In this document: in pieces, positions 35,315-46,518 of the stretch | Position numbering within the stretch: position 1 is the first letter of the stretch | Layout of the letters: each line of letters begins with the position of its first letter | From: Leucosporidium creatinivorum | Lineage: Eukaryota; Basidiomycota; Microbotryomycetes; Leucosporidiales; Leucosporidiaceae | DNA: 64,000 nt | Direction: 5' to 3' | Assembly (NCBI GenBank): GCA_001600635.1 | Contig: BCKL01000021.1 | Span: forward strand, 396,041 to 460,040 | Translations under genes and position numbers: made by a program | The notes under the pieces: generated by a model | Database searches by the model: none | Seen by the model: only the letters and a program-made list of their open reading frames with translations | What the model was told of the DNA's origin: nothing

Positions 35315-36414
35315 ATGCTCCAGAGGCTGAATCGTGCCCTCCCGCTTCGCCGTACCATGTCAACCTACACCCGCCTCGTCCGCTTCCAGCCCAAAGCCAG
35401 CTCGACCCCACTAATCGGCCAACCGCGCGATTCTAAGCAGGATGTAGGACTCGCCTCGTACGCTGGAGAGAAGATTGAGGTGGATGTGTTCTCGGGCGAG
35501 TCGATTCTGGCGCCCGGAGAGCCTACAGGGGAGACTGCCGTCGTCGACGCGCTGCTCAGCCCGCTCGCTGCTCACGAGGTCGGCACAATCCGCTGCATTG
35601 GACTCAACGTGAGTCTCAGAGTACAGCGACAGTAAGCTACCTGCTCACCGATGCCTTCACAGTACGTCCGCCACGCCGAGGAGGTCAAGATGGGCCTTCC
35701 CGACATCCCCGTCCTCTTCATGAAGCCTTCCACCGCTCTCGCCGACCCTTACCCAGCTCCCACCATCCTCCCAAAAGCCTTCCTCAAGGACAACTCGGCC
35801 GACTACGAAGCCGAGCTCGCCCTCGTCATCGGCAAAGACTGCAAGAACGTCTCCGAAGCCGACGCTCTCGACTACCTCCTCGGCTTCACGGCTTCCAATG
35901 ATGTCTCGTCGAGGGTGCAGCAGTTTGCTCAGTCCCAGTGGGGCTTCTCCAAGTCTTTCGATGGAGCATGCCCCATTGGACCAGCGTTCGTGCACAAGGA
36001 TTCGGTCAAGAGCATCTCGGACCTCACCATTCGCGGCATCTACAACGACAAGACGGTGCAGGAGAGTGGTCTCGAGTGAGTCGAGCGACCTTTAGACTAG
36101 CTGAGTCGTACAGCATGCTGATCATCGCCTGTTCTCCTGCACAGCGACCTCATCTTCTCGCCGGCCAAGATCATCTCCTTCCTCTCAACCGGCACGACAC
36201 TCCCCGCCGGAACCGTCATCCTCACGGGGTGATCTTGACAGTCTCTCCTCTCTCTCCGCTTTCTTGCTGATCTCCCTCCTCGCCGAACAGAACTCCCGCC
36301 GGCGTCGGATGGACCTCTGAGCCTCGCGTCACCCTCAAACAAGGCGACGAGTTCCGTGTGTTCATTTCGCATGGTGTAGGAACGCTCATCAACAAGATCG
36401 AGGAGGAAAAGTAA
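35315..36414 (+). CDS. fumarylacetoacetate hydrolase-domain protein (FAHD1/FAHD2 type)
   Basis: Metal-dependent hydrolase/decarboxylase of the FAH family; close relatives act as oxaloacetate decarboxylase or acylpyruvase in mitochondria. Landmarks: TIRCIGLNYVRHAEEVKMGL (rebuilt by splicing), PVLFMKPSTALADPYPAPTI, DYEAELALVIGKDCKNV with the metal-binding glutamates, LLGFTASNDVSSRVQQF, WGFSKSFDGACPIGPAFV, SPAKIISFLSTGTTLPAGTV, ILTGTPAGVGWTSEPRVTLK. Two possible starts: ATG 35315 adds a basic MLQRLNRALPLRRT leader resembling a mitochondrial signal, and ATG 35357 would give a cytosolic form. Four exons. Which substrate is used is unknown. Confidence 0.92.
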
Positions 36415-36604
36415 CAAACCGGAGAAGTACCCATGCCGTTTGCCTCTTTCGCGACAGAGCGTTCGCCGAGCGCCGAGAGCCGAGAGCCGGGAGCAGCTGT
36501 GTCCTTGCTTGCACTCTCATCGGTCGCGGCAGCTTCATGAGACAGCGAACGGATGTGATTGCGATGTACAAGTGTAAGCGTCTAGGACCACCCTTTAAGC
36601 GAGT

Positions 36605-38890
36605 CTAATCCTCCCTCCTCGAGTTCTTGGGAACGACCGACCAAACTCCTCCCGCGATCACGCTGCAGACGATCTGCATGGTGGCAAGGTCAGCTTTATC
36701 GAGCCTCCGTCCCTTTGGAGTGGTCGACGGCTCACCAACACCGCCGGCAGCGAAGCGAGGTAGCCCTTTCCAGCTGCGATTCCGAAGAGCAGAGGCCCGA
36801 CTGCTGAGCCGATGAGACCCAGGCCGATAGTCATGGACATGGTGGAGCCTTTCAGTGAAGGAGGAACACGAGCAGAGACGGTGGAGAGGACTTTGGGCGT
36901 GACGGGTCTGCTCGGCCGCGGCGAAGGGGTTAGCTCGGCTCGCTCTCGCGCGCGCGATGGAGAGGCGAGGGGGAAAGACAGACGCACCCGAGGAAGAAGC
37001 CGACGAGCACGAGAGCTACTGCGTCGACGATGTAATTGCGAACGGCCCAGACGATGCCGAGCAGTCCCGCCGTGCAAGATAGCATGAGGATCGAGAAGGA
37101 CCGCTCTCCGAGTCGTTCGTCGAGGAAGTAGGCGAGGACTACTCGGCCGAGGGCGATTCCTGTTCAGCGTCACGGACCGGTCAGCGAAGCGGGCCGAGGG
37201 CACGGAGGGAGCCGAGAGACGATTCACCAGCCCAAAGCCCACTGAGGTTATACCTCGCGGCAGCATCCGGCATTCCCCTCTTCTCATTCTGGAAACTGAC
37301 CATCCATCCACTCAGAACGTCCGTCATGCCGAAAGCGAGAATAATGAGGAGGAACCCGACCCAAACGAAGGGCATCTTGAGCGCTCGGATCATGCGAGTC
37401 TGGACGGACATGGTGGCGCGTTGGCCGTGCGTCGTGCGCGAGGGGACGGCGTGAAGGGAGGAAGGAGCGGCCGTGTGGGAAGGGATCGTGGAGAGCTCGA
37501 GCTCGTGCGGGTGGGAGTGCTCGTCGGAAGGGGGTTGGACTGCGATTCAGGAGGGTCAGCGACAGCGTCGAGGGCAGACTGTAGTCAAGGAGCACACAAT
37601 TGCGGAAAGCGTAATGAGAAACAAGGGCGAGCAGGACCGATATTCCGAGTGGGCAGTAGTAGTATTTCTGGGCCAGGAGAATCAAAGGGTCAGCTTCGGC
37701 GCCGAGCGGGAAGCTCGCAAGAGCGTCATGAAGGTGGGCTCACGTTCCAGGGGTAGCCCTTGTCGACGAAAGATCCAATGATGAGTGGCGAGAACGTGGC
37801 ACCGACTGTTGAGCGAGCAGCAGGTCAGCTTCCCGTGCTCGACGCGAGTGCTCCGAGTCGGCGCGCCGTCATGCCCGGCGCTCCTCCCACGTTGGGCAGG
37901 GAAGGAGAAGGCTGAAACAGAAAGCTCGCCTCCAAAAAATGCATAGGTATAGGACATCAGAGCGCCGTCCTCCTCGTGGCTAATGATCGTCGTGATGGCC
38001 GCGTCGTAAAGTCCTCCGCCGAAGCCCATCAGCGCGACGGCGGCGATGAAAGCACCGAAGGGAGGCGCGAAGGAGAGGAGGAGGCAGCCGGAGGATAGGG
38101 AGAGAGCGGCGAGGTGCAAAGTGTAGCGAAGGCCGAGGTGGTGGGTGAGGAAGGAGGAGGAGAGGCAGGAGAGGAAGTAGCTGTGGACCGAGGGGGTTCA
38201 GCGCTGAGATGTAGGCGAGCGAGGAGACTCTAGGCGAGTTAGGCGATGCGACTCACCCGCCGACATTGGACAAGAATACGAGCGAGATGTAGTCGTAGCT
38301 GACCCCGTAGAACTCTTGCATCGAGGCGAGGTTCGCTCCGGTCGCCGAATCCTAGTTTCCAAGCACCGAGGTCAGCTCTCGGCTGTTCGGCTCAAGTGAA
38401 GAAAAACATCACTCACATTCATCCCAACGAGCCCAATCATCCCGAAACTGACGGCCAACTGCAGCTTCTCCTCACTGAGCTGCCAACGCTTCTTCGGCGC
38501 CTCAGCGGCAGCAGTGGGCCGAGCCCCACGCTCAACATGAGCAGCACTCGGCCTCCTTCCCCTCTCCTGCACACCCTGTCCCGCTCCCCCGCCGCCGCCG
38601 CCGCTCAACAACTCTTTCACTTTCTCCACCCATCCCGAGCTGGCTCCGACTCCTCCTCCTCGCCCAGCCCGTCCTTCGCGCTTGAACAAAGGGTCTTTGC
38701 TCCTCGAGCTGTTGCGAGTGGAGTAGGCTGATTCTTGACCTTGCTCTTGGTGTTGGTGGAAAGGGGAAGGCGCCGCAGAGGAGGAGCGGCTGGCGGAGAT
38801 TGTGGGAGAAGGAGGACGCGAGACGACGGGGGAGGTGGTCGTTGAAGTTGCTGGGAGGTGGGCTGCTGAAGGAGGAGAGGGGAGCTCCAT
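36605..38890 (-). CDS. MFS permease (general-substrate / BSC6-like)
   Basis: A long, low-complexity cytosolic N-terminus (Pro/Ser/Gly-rich, about 150 residues) precedes twelve or so membrane segments. Recognisable pieces: LQLAVSFGMIGLVGMNDSAT, GVSYDYISLVFLSNVGG, YTLHLAALSLSSGCLLLSFA, FIAAVALMGFGGGLYDAAIT, YTYAFFGVGATFSPLIIGSF, YCPLGISVLLALVSHYAFRN, then after a large loop with His/Ser/Pro residues, MPFVWVGFLLIILAFGMTDV and LSGWMVSFQNEKRG, GLWAGIALGRVVLAYFLDER, LVGFFLGPVTPKVLSTVSAR and GLIGSAVGPLLFGIAAGKGY. The pattern is that of the fungal FucP/BSC6-like MFS group, whose substrates are mostly unknown. Convergent with the FAH gene (190 bases apart). Confidence 0.85.
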
Positions 38891-39583
38891 TTTTGGGGGG
38901 GGGGTTGTAGCGTACTTATTCGAGCTTTTGCTGCTCCGGCGAGAGACGAGGATGAGGCGGGAGAAAGAGAGAGTCAAGAGCGAAAATGGGCGACCCAAGT
39001 CCGACGTCCGAAGCTGAAGATCAGCTGCTCTGAGTCGGCTGCCCGCCGGCCAAGGAGAGCACGATTGGCTGGGGCGAGTTTGCATTATGGTAGGCTGCCA
39101 TGATATTGCTCGCACAACGAGAGAGTGAACGATTGCTAGAAGTCGAGCAGGGAGCTGTAGAGCAGCTCGGCGGTACCTTCGCAGCTCGGCTTGATTCGAC
39201 CAGCGCCGAACGTCGAAAGAAAGCACACAAATGAAGAGCCTTGATATTGTCCGAGAAGCGCAGAACACACTACACCTTCTTTCTCTCCGTTCCCCTCAAG
39301 TCCAAGTCCTAACTCCCACCCTGCAACCCTCCCTCCCGTCATCGCCGAATGCCCCCGCCCAATCCTCCGACAGAGCCGAGTGGAGGTGAAGGTGGGAGAA
39401 GGCGGGAAAGGGGGTAGAGCGGGTGTGGGGGGCTTAAGAGCGAACGAAGGAACGACCGCTGTGGGTGGGCGAGCGAGCAAGGAAGCGCGAAGGGGGGAGG
39501 AAGGAGAGGTCAGCCAAGTTTCTCCGACACCCCTTCACTTGCGAGTTTCCAACTGCGCGCAGAGACGAAAGACGAAACGAAAC
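38891..39583. other. intergenic region, MFS permease promoter
   Basis: 693 bases between two minus-strand genes, holding the permease promoter and ARPC2 terminator. No further gene, RNA or repeat recognised. Confidence 0.5.
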
Positions 39584-41026
39584 TCACCTAGCAGTCTTCC
39601 TCTCCTTCTCTCGCGCCGGCTCGGGCTTGGCCCTATTGAGCACCTTCAAGAACTGAGCCACCCGCTGCCTCATCCTCGAGTGCATGTACGCCTTGGAGCA
39701 CTTGATGTGGTAGTGGAGGTAGTCGCGGAAGAGTTGGATTTGAGTGATGGTGCTGAATGCGAGCTCGGGGGAGGAAAAGTGGCGGGGGAAGAGGACTGCT
39801 CGGGTTGAACGGAACGAACGCTTCGGGGTCAGCACGCGAGGGAGGAGAGGCAGAAGGAGGGAGGGAGGGAGGGAGGGAGAGACCGGCCGCACCAAAAGTC
39901 ACATATCCCACATTCTCCCCATCCGCCAACCCCCCGAGATGCCTAATCTCCAATGGCGGCTCTCGGTTCGAGTAGAGGACCTGAGGCGCCGTCTGGCAGG
40001 AAGGCCTTCGTCGCGCGTCGACAAATTCTTGGAGGAAGACGCGGCCGAAGATCCGGTCCGTCTCTTCTTTGAAGACGGTCGAGAAGATGATGGTCACTCG
40101 GTCGGGGGAGGGGAGGAGGTAGATGGCCTCTTCGGGGCTGGGGGCGGGGAGGGGAGGCGATAGCGATAGCGCGCAGGGGAGGTAGTGACGGTGGTCGCAA
40201 TGGGAGGGACGGAGACATGTGATAGTATGGAGAGAGAGAGCAGAGTACAGCAAGGTTAGCGTCCGTGTTCTTCGAAGTCGAGCACTCCGCTCGGGCGCCG
40301 AGCGCTTCTCTCCTCGTTCTACGCGCTTCGAAGATCATCCAGACCCCACTCACCGGTAGTGCACACTCATCAAATCCTCCTTCTCGACCAGATCGTTCTC
40401 CCCAGGCGGTCCCTTTGCTTCCAACTCCTTCTGGCGAGCGAAGGCCCTCTCGAAAGGCGCGGCGAGGGCGTTGCGCTTGAGGAGCGAGAAGGAGGTGATG
40501 AGGGCGGTGCGGGCCTCTGTTTGGATGACAGACGGTTTGATTGGAAGGAAGGGAGCACGGCGCGGCGCGAGGAAGGGGAGAGAGCGAGTCAGCGCAGTCG
40601 TCCAGCAAAGACCGAGCCGGGCTCCCTCCCAAGCGGTCAACTCACCTCCAACCTCGGGGACCGTCTCGGTATCAATCAACAGACTGATGGCGTAATCCTG
40701 CTCAGTCTCGGTTACGAAAGCGCCGTACTCCCTGTTGATGACCTCCAAAGCACCATACTGGACCAACTCGCCCCAGCAGGGAATGTCCATCGACAGCAGG
40801 AGTTGGGTCTTCTTGACGGGGGTGGAGAGGTGATAGCGGACGGAATCAAAGTCGACGAAAGCTTGGTCCAGGGAGGAGGGCCTGTAGTTGTTACAGAGGG
40901 AGTTGTTAGCGAGAGCGGAGCAGCTGGAGGTGGAGAGGGAGAGGGAGAGGGAGAGAGGACGGACTTTTGTAATTTCTCGGTGAGGAGATCGTTGATGATA
41001 CGGTTGGCGGGCTCGAGGGCGAGCAT
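39584..41026 (-). CDS. ARPC2: Arp2/3 complex subunit 2 (p34-Arc)
   Basis: Structural core subunit of the Arp2/3 complex, which nucleates branched actin at endocytic patches. The start [20 protein letters not shown] is the family N-terminus. Further matches: [163 protein letters not shown] and [14 protein letters not shown]. About 330 residues with an inserted Pro/Ala-rich stretch before DRVTIIF, close to the usual 300-320. Five or more introns. Confidence 0.95.
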
Positions 41027-41705
41027 GATGGGCTACAGGCTGCTGCTGCTGCTGCTTGGGCGTGAGATGTGAGGAGAGAGGGAGGGTGACGCGCTACGTC
41101 GGGTTCAAGTTGAAAGGCTGTAGAGCGGTACCCGAAGAGAGAGAAAAGTCAGCTGACTGCAAGGAGCAAGCTGTAGCTCATCAAGACGTACAGGAGAAGG
41201 AGAAGCTGTAGGGCGGTAGGAAAGCGAGCGCAGAGTCGAGTGAGGTGGAGCGGGTGCGTGCTGGCAGTGTGGGAGAGAGTGAGCTGAGTTAACTACAGAA
41301 TAGGCTGTAAGGGGATCAGCTCGGGAACGACTCACTCACTGCTAGATCGAATTTGTAGTCGATCAGGTCGAAGCGAGATTTGGTAGGGAGCGTACAGCGA
41401 TTGCGCTGAGCCGTCTCTTGGCTTCCTGCTCGATTCCTGTACCTCTTCACATCGCCGATTGGAGAGCTACAAGGCAAACAGCTTCCTCTCTTTCCTGTAC
41501 GTGCTCTCTCTCTCTCTTCTGCACCCTTTACACCTACGCCGTTCGGCCTCATCTCCCGCCGTTCGCTCCGCTCGCCTGTCCAGCTACAGCACCTGCAGTC
41601 TCTCAACAGAGCAGCAGCTAACCTGCTCTCATCACAGCTACCTACCTACATCCTCCCTACAGCCTTTCAGCGTCTCCACAGCCCAGTTCAGCCACACACA
41701 CGAGC
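41027..41705. promoter_or_regulatory. divergent promoter ARPC2 / TMS1
   Basis: 679 bases between outward-facing genes. The half next to TMS1 has pyrimidine-rich leader sequence with CTGTAC- and CTACAG-type words. No gene recognised; a leader intron for TMS1 is possible. Confidence 0.5.
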
Positions 41706-44038
41706 ATGGGCGCGCTCCTCTCGATCCCTTTGCTGGGAGCTATCCCCGGTCTCGCTACTTCAGCTGCCAGTGCCTGCGTCGGGGGACTCGCCTTCTTCTG
41801 CACTGGACAAGCTGTACGTCCTCTCTCATCCCCTCTGCGCTCCGCCTTCCCATCTCTCGAGCCGCCTCGCCTCGCCGCGCTGTACCCCTCGCTAAACCTC
41901 GCTCCCCAATGTGATCTTGACTCCATACAGGCCTCCGCCCTAACCCGCTCCTGCAACTGCAACTCCTCCGTAGCCACTCGCGTCGGCTTCTCCCTCCTCT
42001 TCCTCCTCAACTCGCTTCTCGCATGGTTGATGCTCACCGATTGGGCCGTCAAAGCTATTGCCAAGTGGAGCTACGACTACATCAAGATGGACTGCGAGGA
42101 GGGGAGGTGCTACGGTGTCCTTGCGGTGAGTTGAAAGTGATGGCAGGCGCGATTCGAGGCGCTCGGCGATTGAAGCGGTCGCTGATTTTCGGCCCCCTCA
42201 CTTTTGGAACCCCTCCCTCCCGCTCAATCTCCGCCTTCACAATTTGCTCGATCCGCCCTTCACCGCACTATAGGTTCACCGCATTTGCTTCGCCCTCGCG
42301 CTGTTCCACGCCATCCTTGCCTGCCTCCTCATCGGCGTCAAGGATACTCGAACGAAGCGTGCGGCGATCCAGAATGGGTGCGCTCTTTCCTGTCCCCTTT
42401 GCTTTGGGAGAGCGGTGCTGGGAGAGCGGTGCTGATCAAGTGGCCGTTAACTTTACCTCGAACAGATGGTGGGGCCCGAAAGTAGCCGCCTGCATGCTCC
42501 TCACCGTGGCGGCCTTCTTCATCCCGAACGGCTTCTTCATGTTCTACGGCAATTGTACGTATCCAGTCTTGCATTCCTTCGCGACCTCGCTGACCCTCTC
42601 GCATCTCCCTTCGCTCGCTCACCTCCCGCTCGTCCATCATCACTCGCTTTCTCAAACCCCTCAGACATTTCCCTTCTCGGCGCCACCATCTTTATCCTAA
42701 TCGGCCTCGTCCTCCTCATCGATTTTGCTCACACCTGGTCCGAAACCTGCCTCACAAATTGGGAGGAGACCGACTCGCCCCTCTGGAAATGGACCTTGAT
42801 TGGCTCAACACTCGGGCTCTACATCCTCTCCATCGTCCTCATGGCGCTCCAGTACGCCTTCTTCTCGGGCAAGGGATGCGGATTGAACACCTTCTTCATC
42901 ACCGCCAACCTCGTCCTCTCCGTAATCGTCTCGGGCCTCTCCATCGCCCCAGCAATCCAAGAAGCCAACCCCCGCTCCGGGTTGGCTCAGAGCGGTATGG
43001 TCGTAGCCTACACTTCTTACCTCGTCACCTCGGCAATCGCAAACCACGACGATCCGACCGGCCAATCCTCCTCCTGCAACCCCCTCCAAGCTCGAGCGGC
43101 CGGAGCAAGGACGGGAATGGTCGTCCTGGGAGCGGTCTTCACCTTTCTTGCGATCGCTTATTCGACGAGTAGGGCGGCTACGCAGAGTAAGGCGCTGGTG
43201 GGTAAGGGGAGGAGGGCGAGTAATAAGGGAGTAGGAGAAGGATATGAGAGGCTGGATAGTCATGCCGAGATGGGGGATGTGGGAGACGCCAGTGTGAGGG
43301 AACAGCCTAAGAGGAAGGAGACTTTGAGGTATCAGGCTTTGATGGCTGCTGTCGCTGAGGGGTGAGTTCGGCTTTGAGTTGCCCTTGCCTCGCTTTTCCC
43401 AACTCTCGTCTCTGTTCGCTCGCTCGCTCGTCGACTGACCCTCCTACCTCCCTCTTATCACCAAACAGATCCCTCCCCGCCTCCGTCCTCGAAGAAGACG
43501 ACTCGGACGACGAGGATGACCATTCCCCCTCCTCGGACGAGCACGACGATGAGCGGTCTGGCACGAGGTACAACTATAGCTGGTTCCACGTCATCTTCAT
43601 CATGGCGACCATGTATGTTGCCATGCTGTTGACCAACTGGTGAGTCGATTTGCCCCCGTCGTCTTTTCGCCGCGCCGCGCCGCGCCGAGCTGGTCGAGCT
43701 CCCTCACCTAGCTGGCGCGTCGCGCGCTGAGCTTCCCCTCTCGCGCGGCGCGCGCACTTCCTCCTCCTCTGAGCGTTTCACTGACCCTCTCCCACCCACA
43801 CGCACACAGGAACGTCGTCTCCCCCGACCCCTCTCCCTCGCCCTCTCCCTCCTCCTTCACCTCCACCCTCCTGCACAACCTCCTCGACTCGGCTTCCGAC
43901 GCCGAAGCCACACCAGTCAAGATTGGCCGCTCCCACGTCGCCATGTGGATTCGGATCGTTAGCTCGTGGGTCTGTTTGGTGCTGTATGCGTGGAGTTTGG
44001 TCGCGCCGGTGGTGCTGCCGGAGAGATTTGGTGAATAG
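41706..44038 (+). CDS. TMS1: Serinc/TMS1-family membrane protein
   Basis: Polytopic vacuolar/endomembrane protein of the Serinc family. Landmarks: [180 protein letters not shown] and [20 protein letters not shown], then the last segment [20 protein letters not shown]. The acidic loop ([20 protein letters not shown]) before the C-terminal part is usual in fungi. About 515 residues, six or more introns. Serinc proteins were named for serine incorporation into lipids; fungal function is not settled. Confidence 0.95.
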
Positions 44039-44190
44039 GTGGGAGCTGGGAGGAGGGCGGAGGAGGAGGAAGGGCGTGTAGGACTAGGAAGAGGGAAGGA
44101 TATGCTATAGCGATTTTGTGTTGCCTCACGATTGGTCAGGAGGCGGAGAGCGAGAGACAGAGAGGGACTGCAGAAGCAGCCGTACGGCTT

Positions 44191-44553
44191 AAGGCTTCCA
44201 GAGTCTCAGCTTCGGCGCCCCTCCTTCCTCTTCCTCCTCGACGCCAACCTCGTTCGGCGGATTCGGGATCAAGCAGGAGGAGAGCTTCGATGATGATGAA
44301 GAGGACTTCGAGGAGGAGGATGGAGAGGATGGAGAAAAGGAGTATGAAGATTGGGAGGGAGAAAGCCAAGGAGACGAGGAGGAAGTTGGGCTCGACACCG
44401 TCAATGAAGAGGATGAGGAGCAGTAAAGCATAGTACACTGCATAAGATAGCTCAGGAAAGCTCGCTTTTCACCCTGCCCCTCGCGAGCTGTAGCAGAGAG
44501 CGAAAGGGAGTAGCAGATGGGCCCAGCTCAGTTCGGCGATAGCGCTCGCTCGT
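44191..44553 (+). pseudogene. duplicated 3' end of NUP159 (fragment, inverted copy)
   Basis: A near-identical copy of the last exon end, stop codon and 3' flank of the NUP159 gene (53498-53857), in the opposite orientation. It encodes FQSLSFGAPP to the acidic end NEEDEEQ-stop with at least two visible changes (an E to K and one extra serine codon) and then about 130 bases of matching 3' flank. It lacks the rest of the gene and any start of its own, so it is a fragment. Homology begins at AAGGCTTCCAG and ends at GCTCGCTCGT. The high identity points to a recent event. Confidence 0.92.
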
Positions 44554-44636
44554 CTTTCGCCATATTGCGCCATCACGCCGGCTACTGAACTATAGAGCTT
44601 TGATATGCACATACAAAGCTACTCTTCCTGCTCCTC

Positions 44637-46169
44637 TTACTGCCCCGCATCAGCCAGTGCCTCTCGGCGACTCTTGCTAGCAGGATCGAGGTACGGCACT
44701 TCTCCAACCGAGGAAGCGCGGTTGCCAGTGCGACGCCCTCCCATAACGGTGAGATCTGGAGTAGCGGCGTGGTAGACAGATCGGTTGTCCCACTGCGCAG
44801 GATGAGGCAAGCAGGAAGGCGGTCAGCTCGGTTCGGCGCCGGCTGAGAAGGCCGAAATAACCCACAAGAGCACAGTCGTTGTTGCCCCATTTGATCCTGC
44901 ACTGCAAGTCGTGGTTCCGAGTCAGAATGCGGAGGATATAGTCCCTGATGATAGCGTCCTCGGTGCCCGAGACGTCGTTGATTCGCGAGACGTGAAGCCC
45001 GACGGCGAAGACGCTCTTCCATCCGGTCACCTGCAGCCAGGTCGGGTCAGTGGTTGAAGAGCAAATTAAACGAGTGATGTATGCGCACAGGGTTGGTCCT
45101 CACGACAGGATGCGAAGGAGCAAAGTCATCGCCGACGTTGAGCGGGGAGCCCCTCGGCTCGACGACGGGGTATCCTCCAGCATCGGCGGTGGTCTTGAAG
45201 ACGGGCTGAGCGCATGTAGCGGTGAGAGTCTCGAGGTAGCCGCGGAAGGAGGGCGAGATGCGATCGTAGACCTCGGCTGAGGAGGAAAAGAGTCAGTGCC
45301 GAAGTCGGCCGGCGATTGAGCAACACTTACTGGCAGAGGCGAACATGGTGTCTCCTCCCGAGGAGGGTGTCTCGTGCAGCTTTAGGAAGGAGTAGTCGGC
45401 TGGGCATCGTTCGAAGGTGCAGTCGGTCTGTAGGGAACGGTGGAGTCAGCTCGGCTTCGATTTGCCATCGGGGCTGTTGAACTCGCATGCCACTGGTTGC
45501 TGCTGTCCTTCTCTTCCTGAGTTCTGTACTTCATGTGCTTGTAAAGCTTTGCTTGACTCTCACTGCTGATGACATAGATCTCCTTGTCCGTGTTGCCTTG
45601 CGAGTCGATCGCCGAGTTGTCGGGCGAGTTGAAGAGCGGGTGAGGGTGAAGACCATGGCCAGCTGGTCGCCCCGAGAGTCGACCGAGGGCGTCACAAAGA
45701 GCCTTCTGGGGCCCGACCGAGAGCTGTTGCTTGCGGAAGAAGACGACGCCTCGCTGCGAGATAATGATGGCGAGGTCTCGGATCATTGCTTCGCTGTTGG
45801 GGGCGTCTGGTCGGCAGTAGATGTGTAGGTCAGCGATCACTCAGATGTGCATGGGTCTATGAGTGGACTACAGCTGGCCCAAGCTGAGCTGAAGTCTATA
45901 GCCCTCGCCGCCAGCTCGGCGGAAGCAAGCACTCACCGATGATGTCCTGCAGCTGAGTCTCGGGGTACTCGCGACCGATGAGGGGTGTGACCTGTATATA
46001 TCGAGTCAGCGAACAGATGATGTGTATCTCGAATGCGACCGCTCACCTCAAAGTAGGGCAAATGGTCGAGCGTTCCGCTGTAGCGAAGCGGCTCCTTGAT
46101 GAGCTTGCCAGGAGTTGGTGCTTGCACTTGAGTAGGCATGTGGATAGTGTCGGATGCAATAGGTGCCAT
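44637..46169 (-). CDS. TauD/TfdA-type 2-oxoglutarate-dependent dioxygenase
   Basis: Fe(II)/2-oxoglutarate oxygenase resembling yeast Jlp1 (sulfonate/2-OG dioxygenase), which releases sulfite from taurine-like sulfonates. Landmarks: TLDHLPYFEVTPLIGREYPE, IISQRGVVFFRKQQLSV, LGRLSGRPAGHGLHPHPLFN, SNQWHTDCTFERCPADYSFL with the H-x-D iron ligands rebuilt by splicing, GGDTMFASAAEVYDRISPSF, HPVVRTNPVTGWKSVFAVGL and, near the end, DNRSVYHAATPDL with the distal histidine, followed by GRRTGNRASSVGEVPYL. About 390 residues. The substrate could be another sulfonate, a sulfate ester or an herbicide-like acid. Divergent from the MFS transporter across 349 bases. Confidence 0.9.
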
Positions 46170-46518
46170 GGAGATGATGTGAAGGAAGAAGAGAGAGCAA
46201 GGAAGCGCTGGTGAAGAGCGAGGTTTGGCTCCACCGATACGCCCGTTTCCCCACACCTATCCTCGTCTCTTCTCCTGCGCAAACCCCGTCCCACCTCTTC
46301 GTGCTGTTGGGAAGAACTTCTGCTCCGAATTTGGGCTCCAAGTCAGTCAGCTCACTCGCCTACAGGTGGGGGTGGAGGGAGCTCCTTCCGGGGCGCCGCG
46401 TGCACGGCCCCTTCGAATCCTTCTCTCCCTTCTTTCTCTTCTCCAATCATCTGCTCACCTTTCCACACCAGCTTCCCTCGCTCACCGTACTACAACTTAT
46501 CTTCAGAGCGCTTCCAGC
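46170..46518. promoter_or_regulatory. divergent promoter dioxygenase / MFS transporter
   Basis: A 349-base gap between an outward-facing dioxygenase and transporter, a layout that often means shared induction. No specific binding site can be named from the sequence alone. Confidence 0.5.

Noticed and set aside
44189-44443. Minus-strand frame at 44189-44443 matching a plus-strand frame at 53608-53961
   Set aside because: Both are antisense reads of the duplicated acidic NUP159 tail; the real signal is the duplication, not a serine-rich gene.
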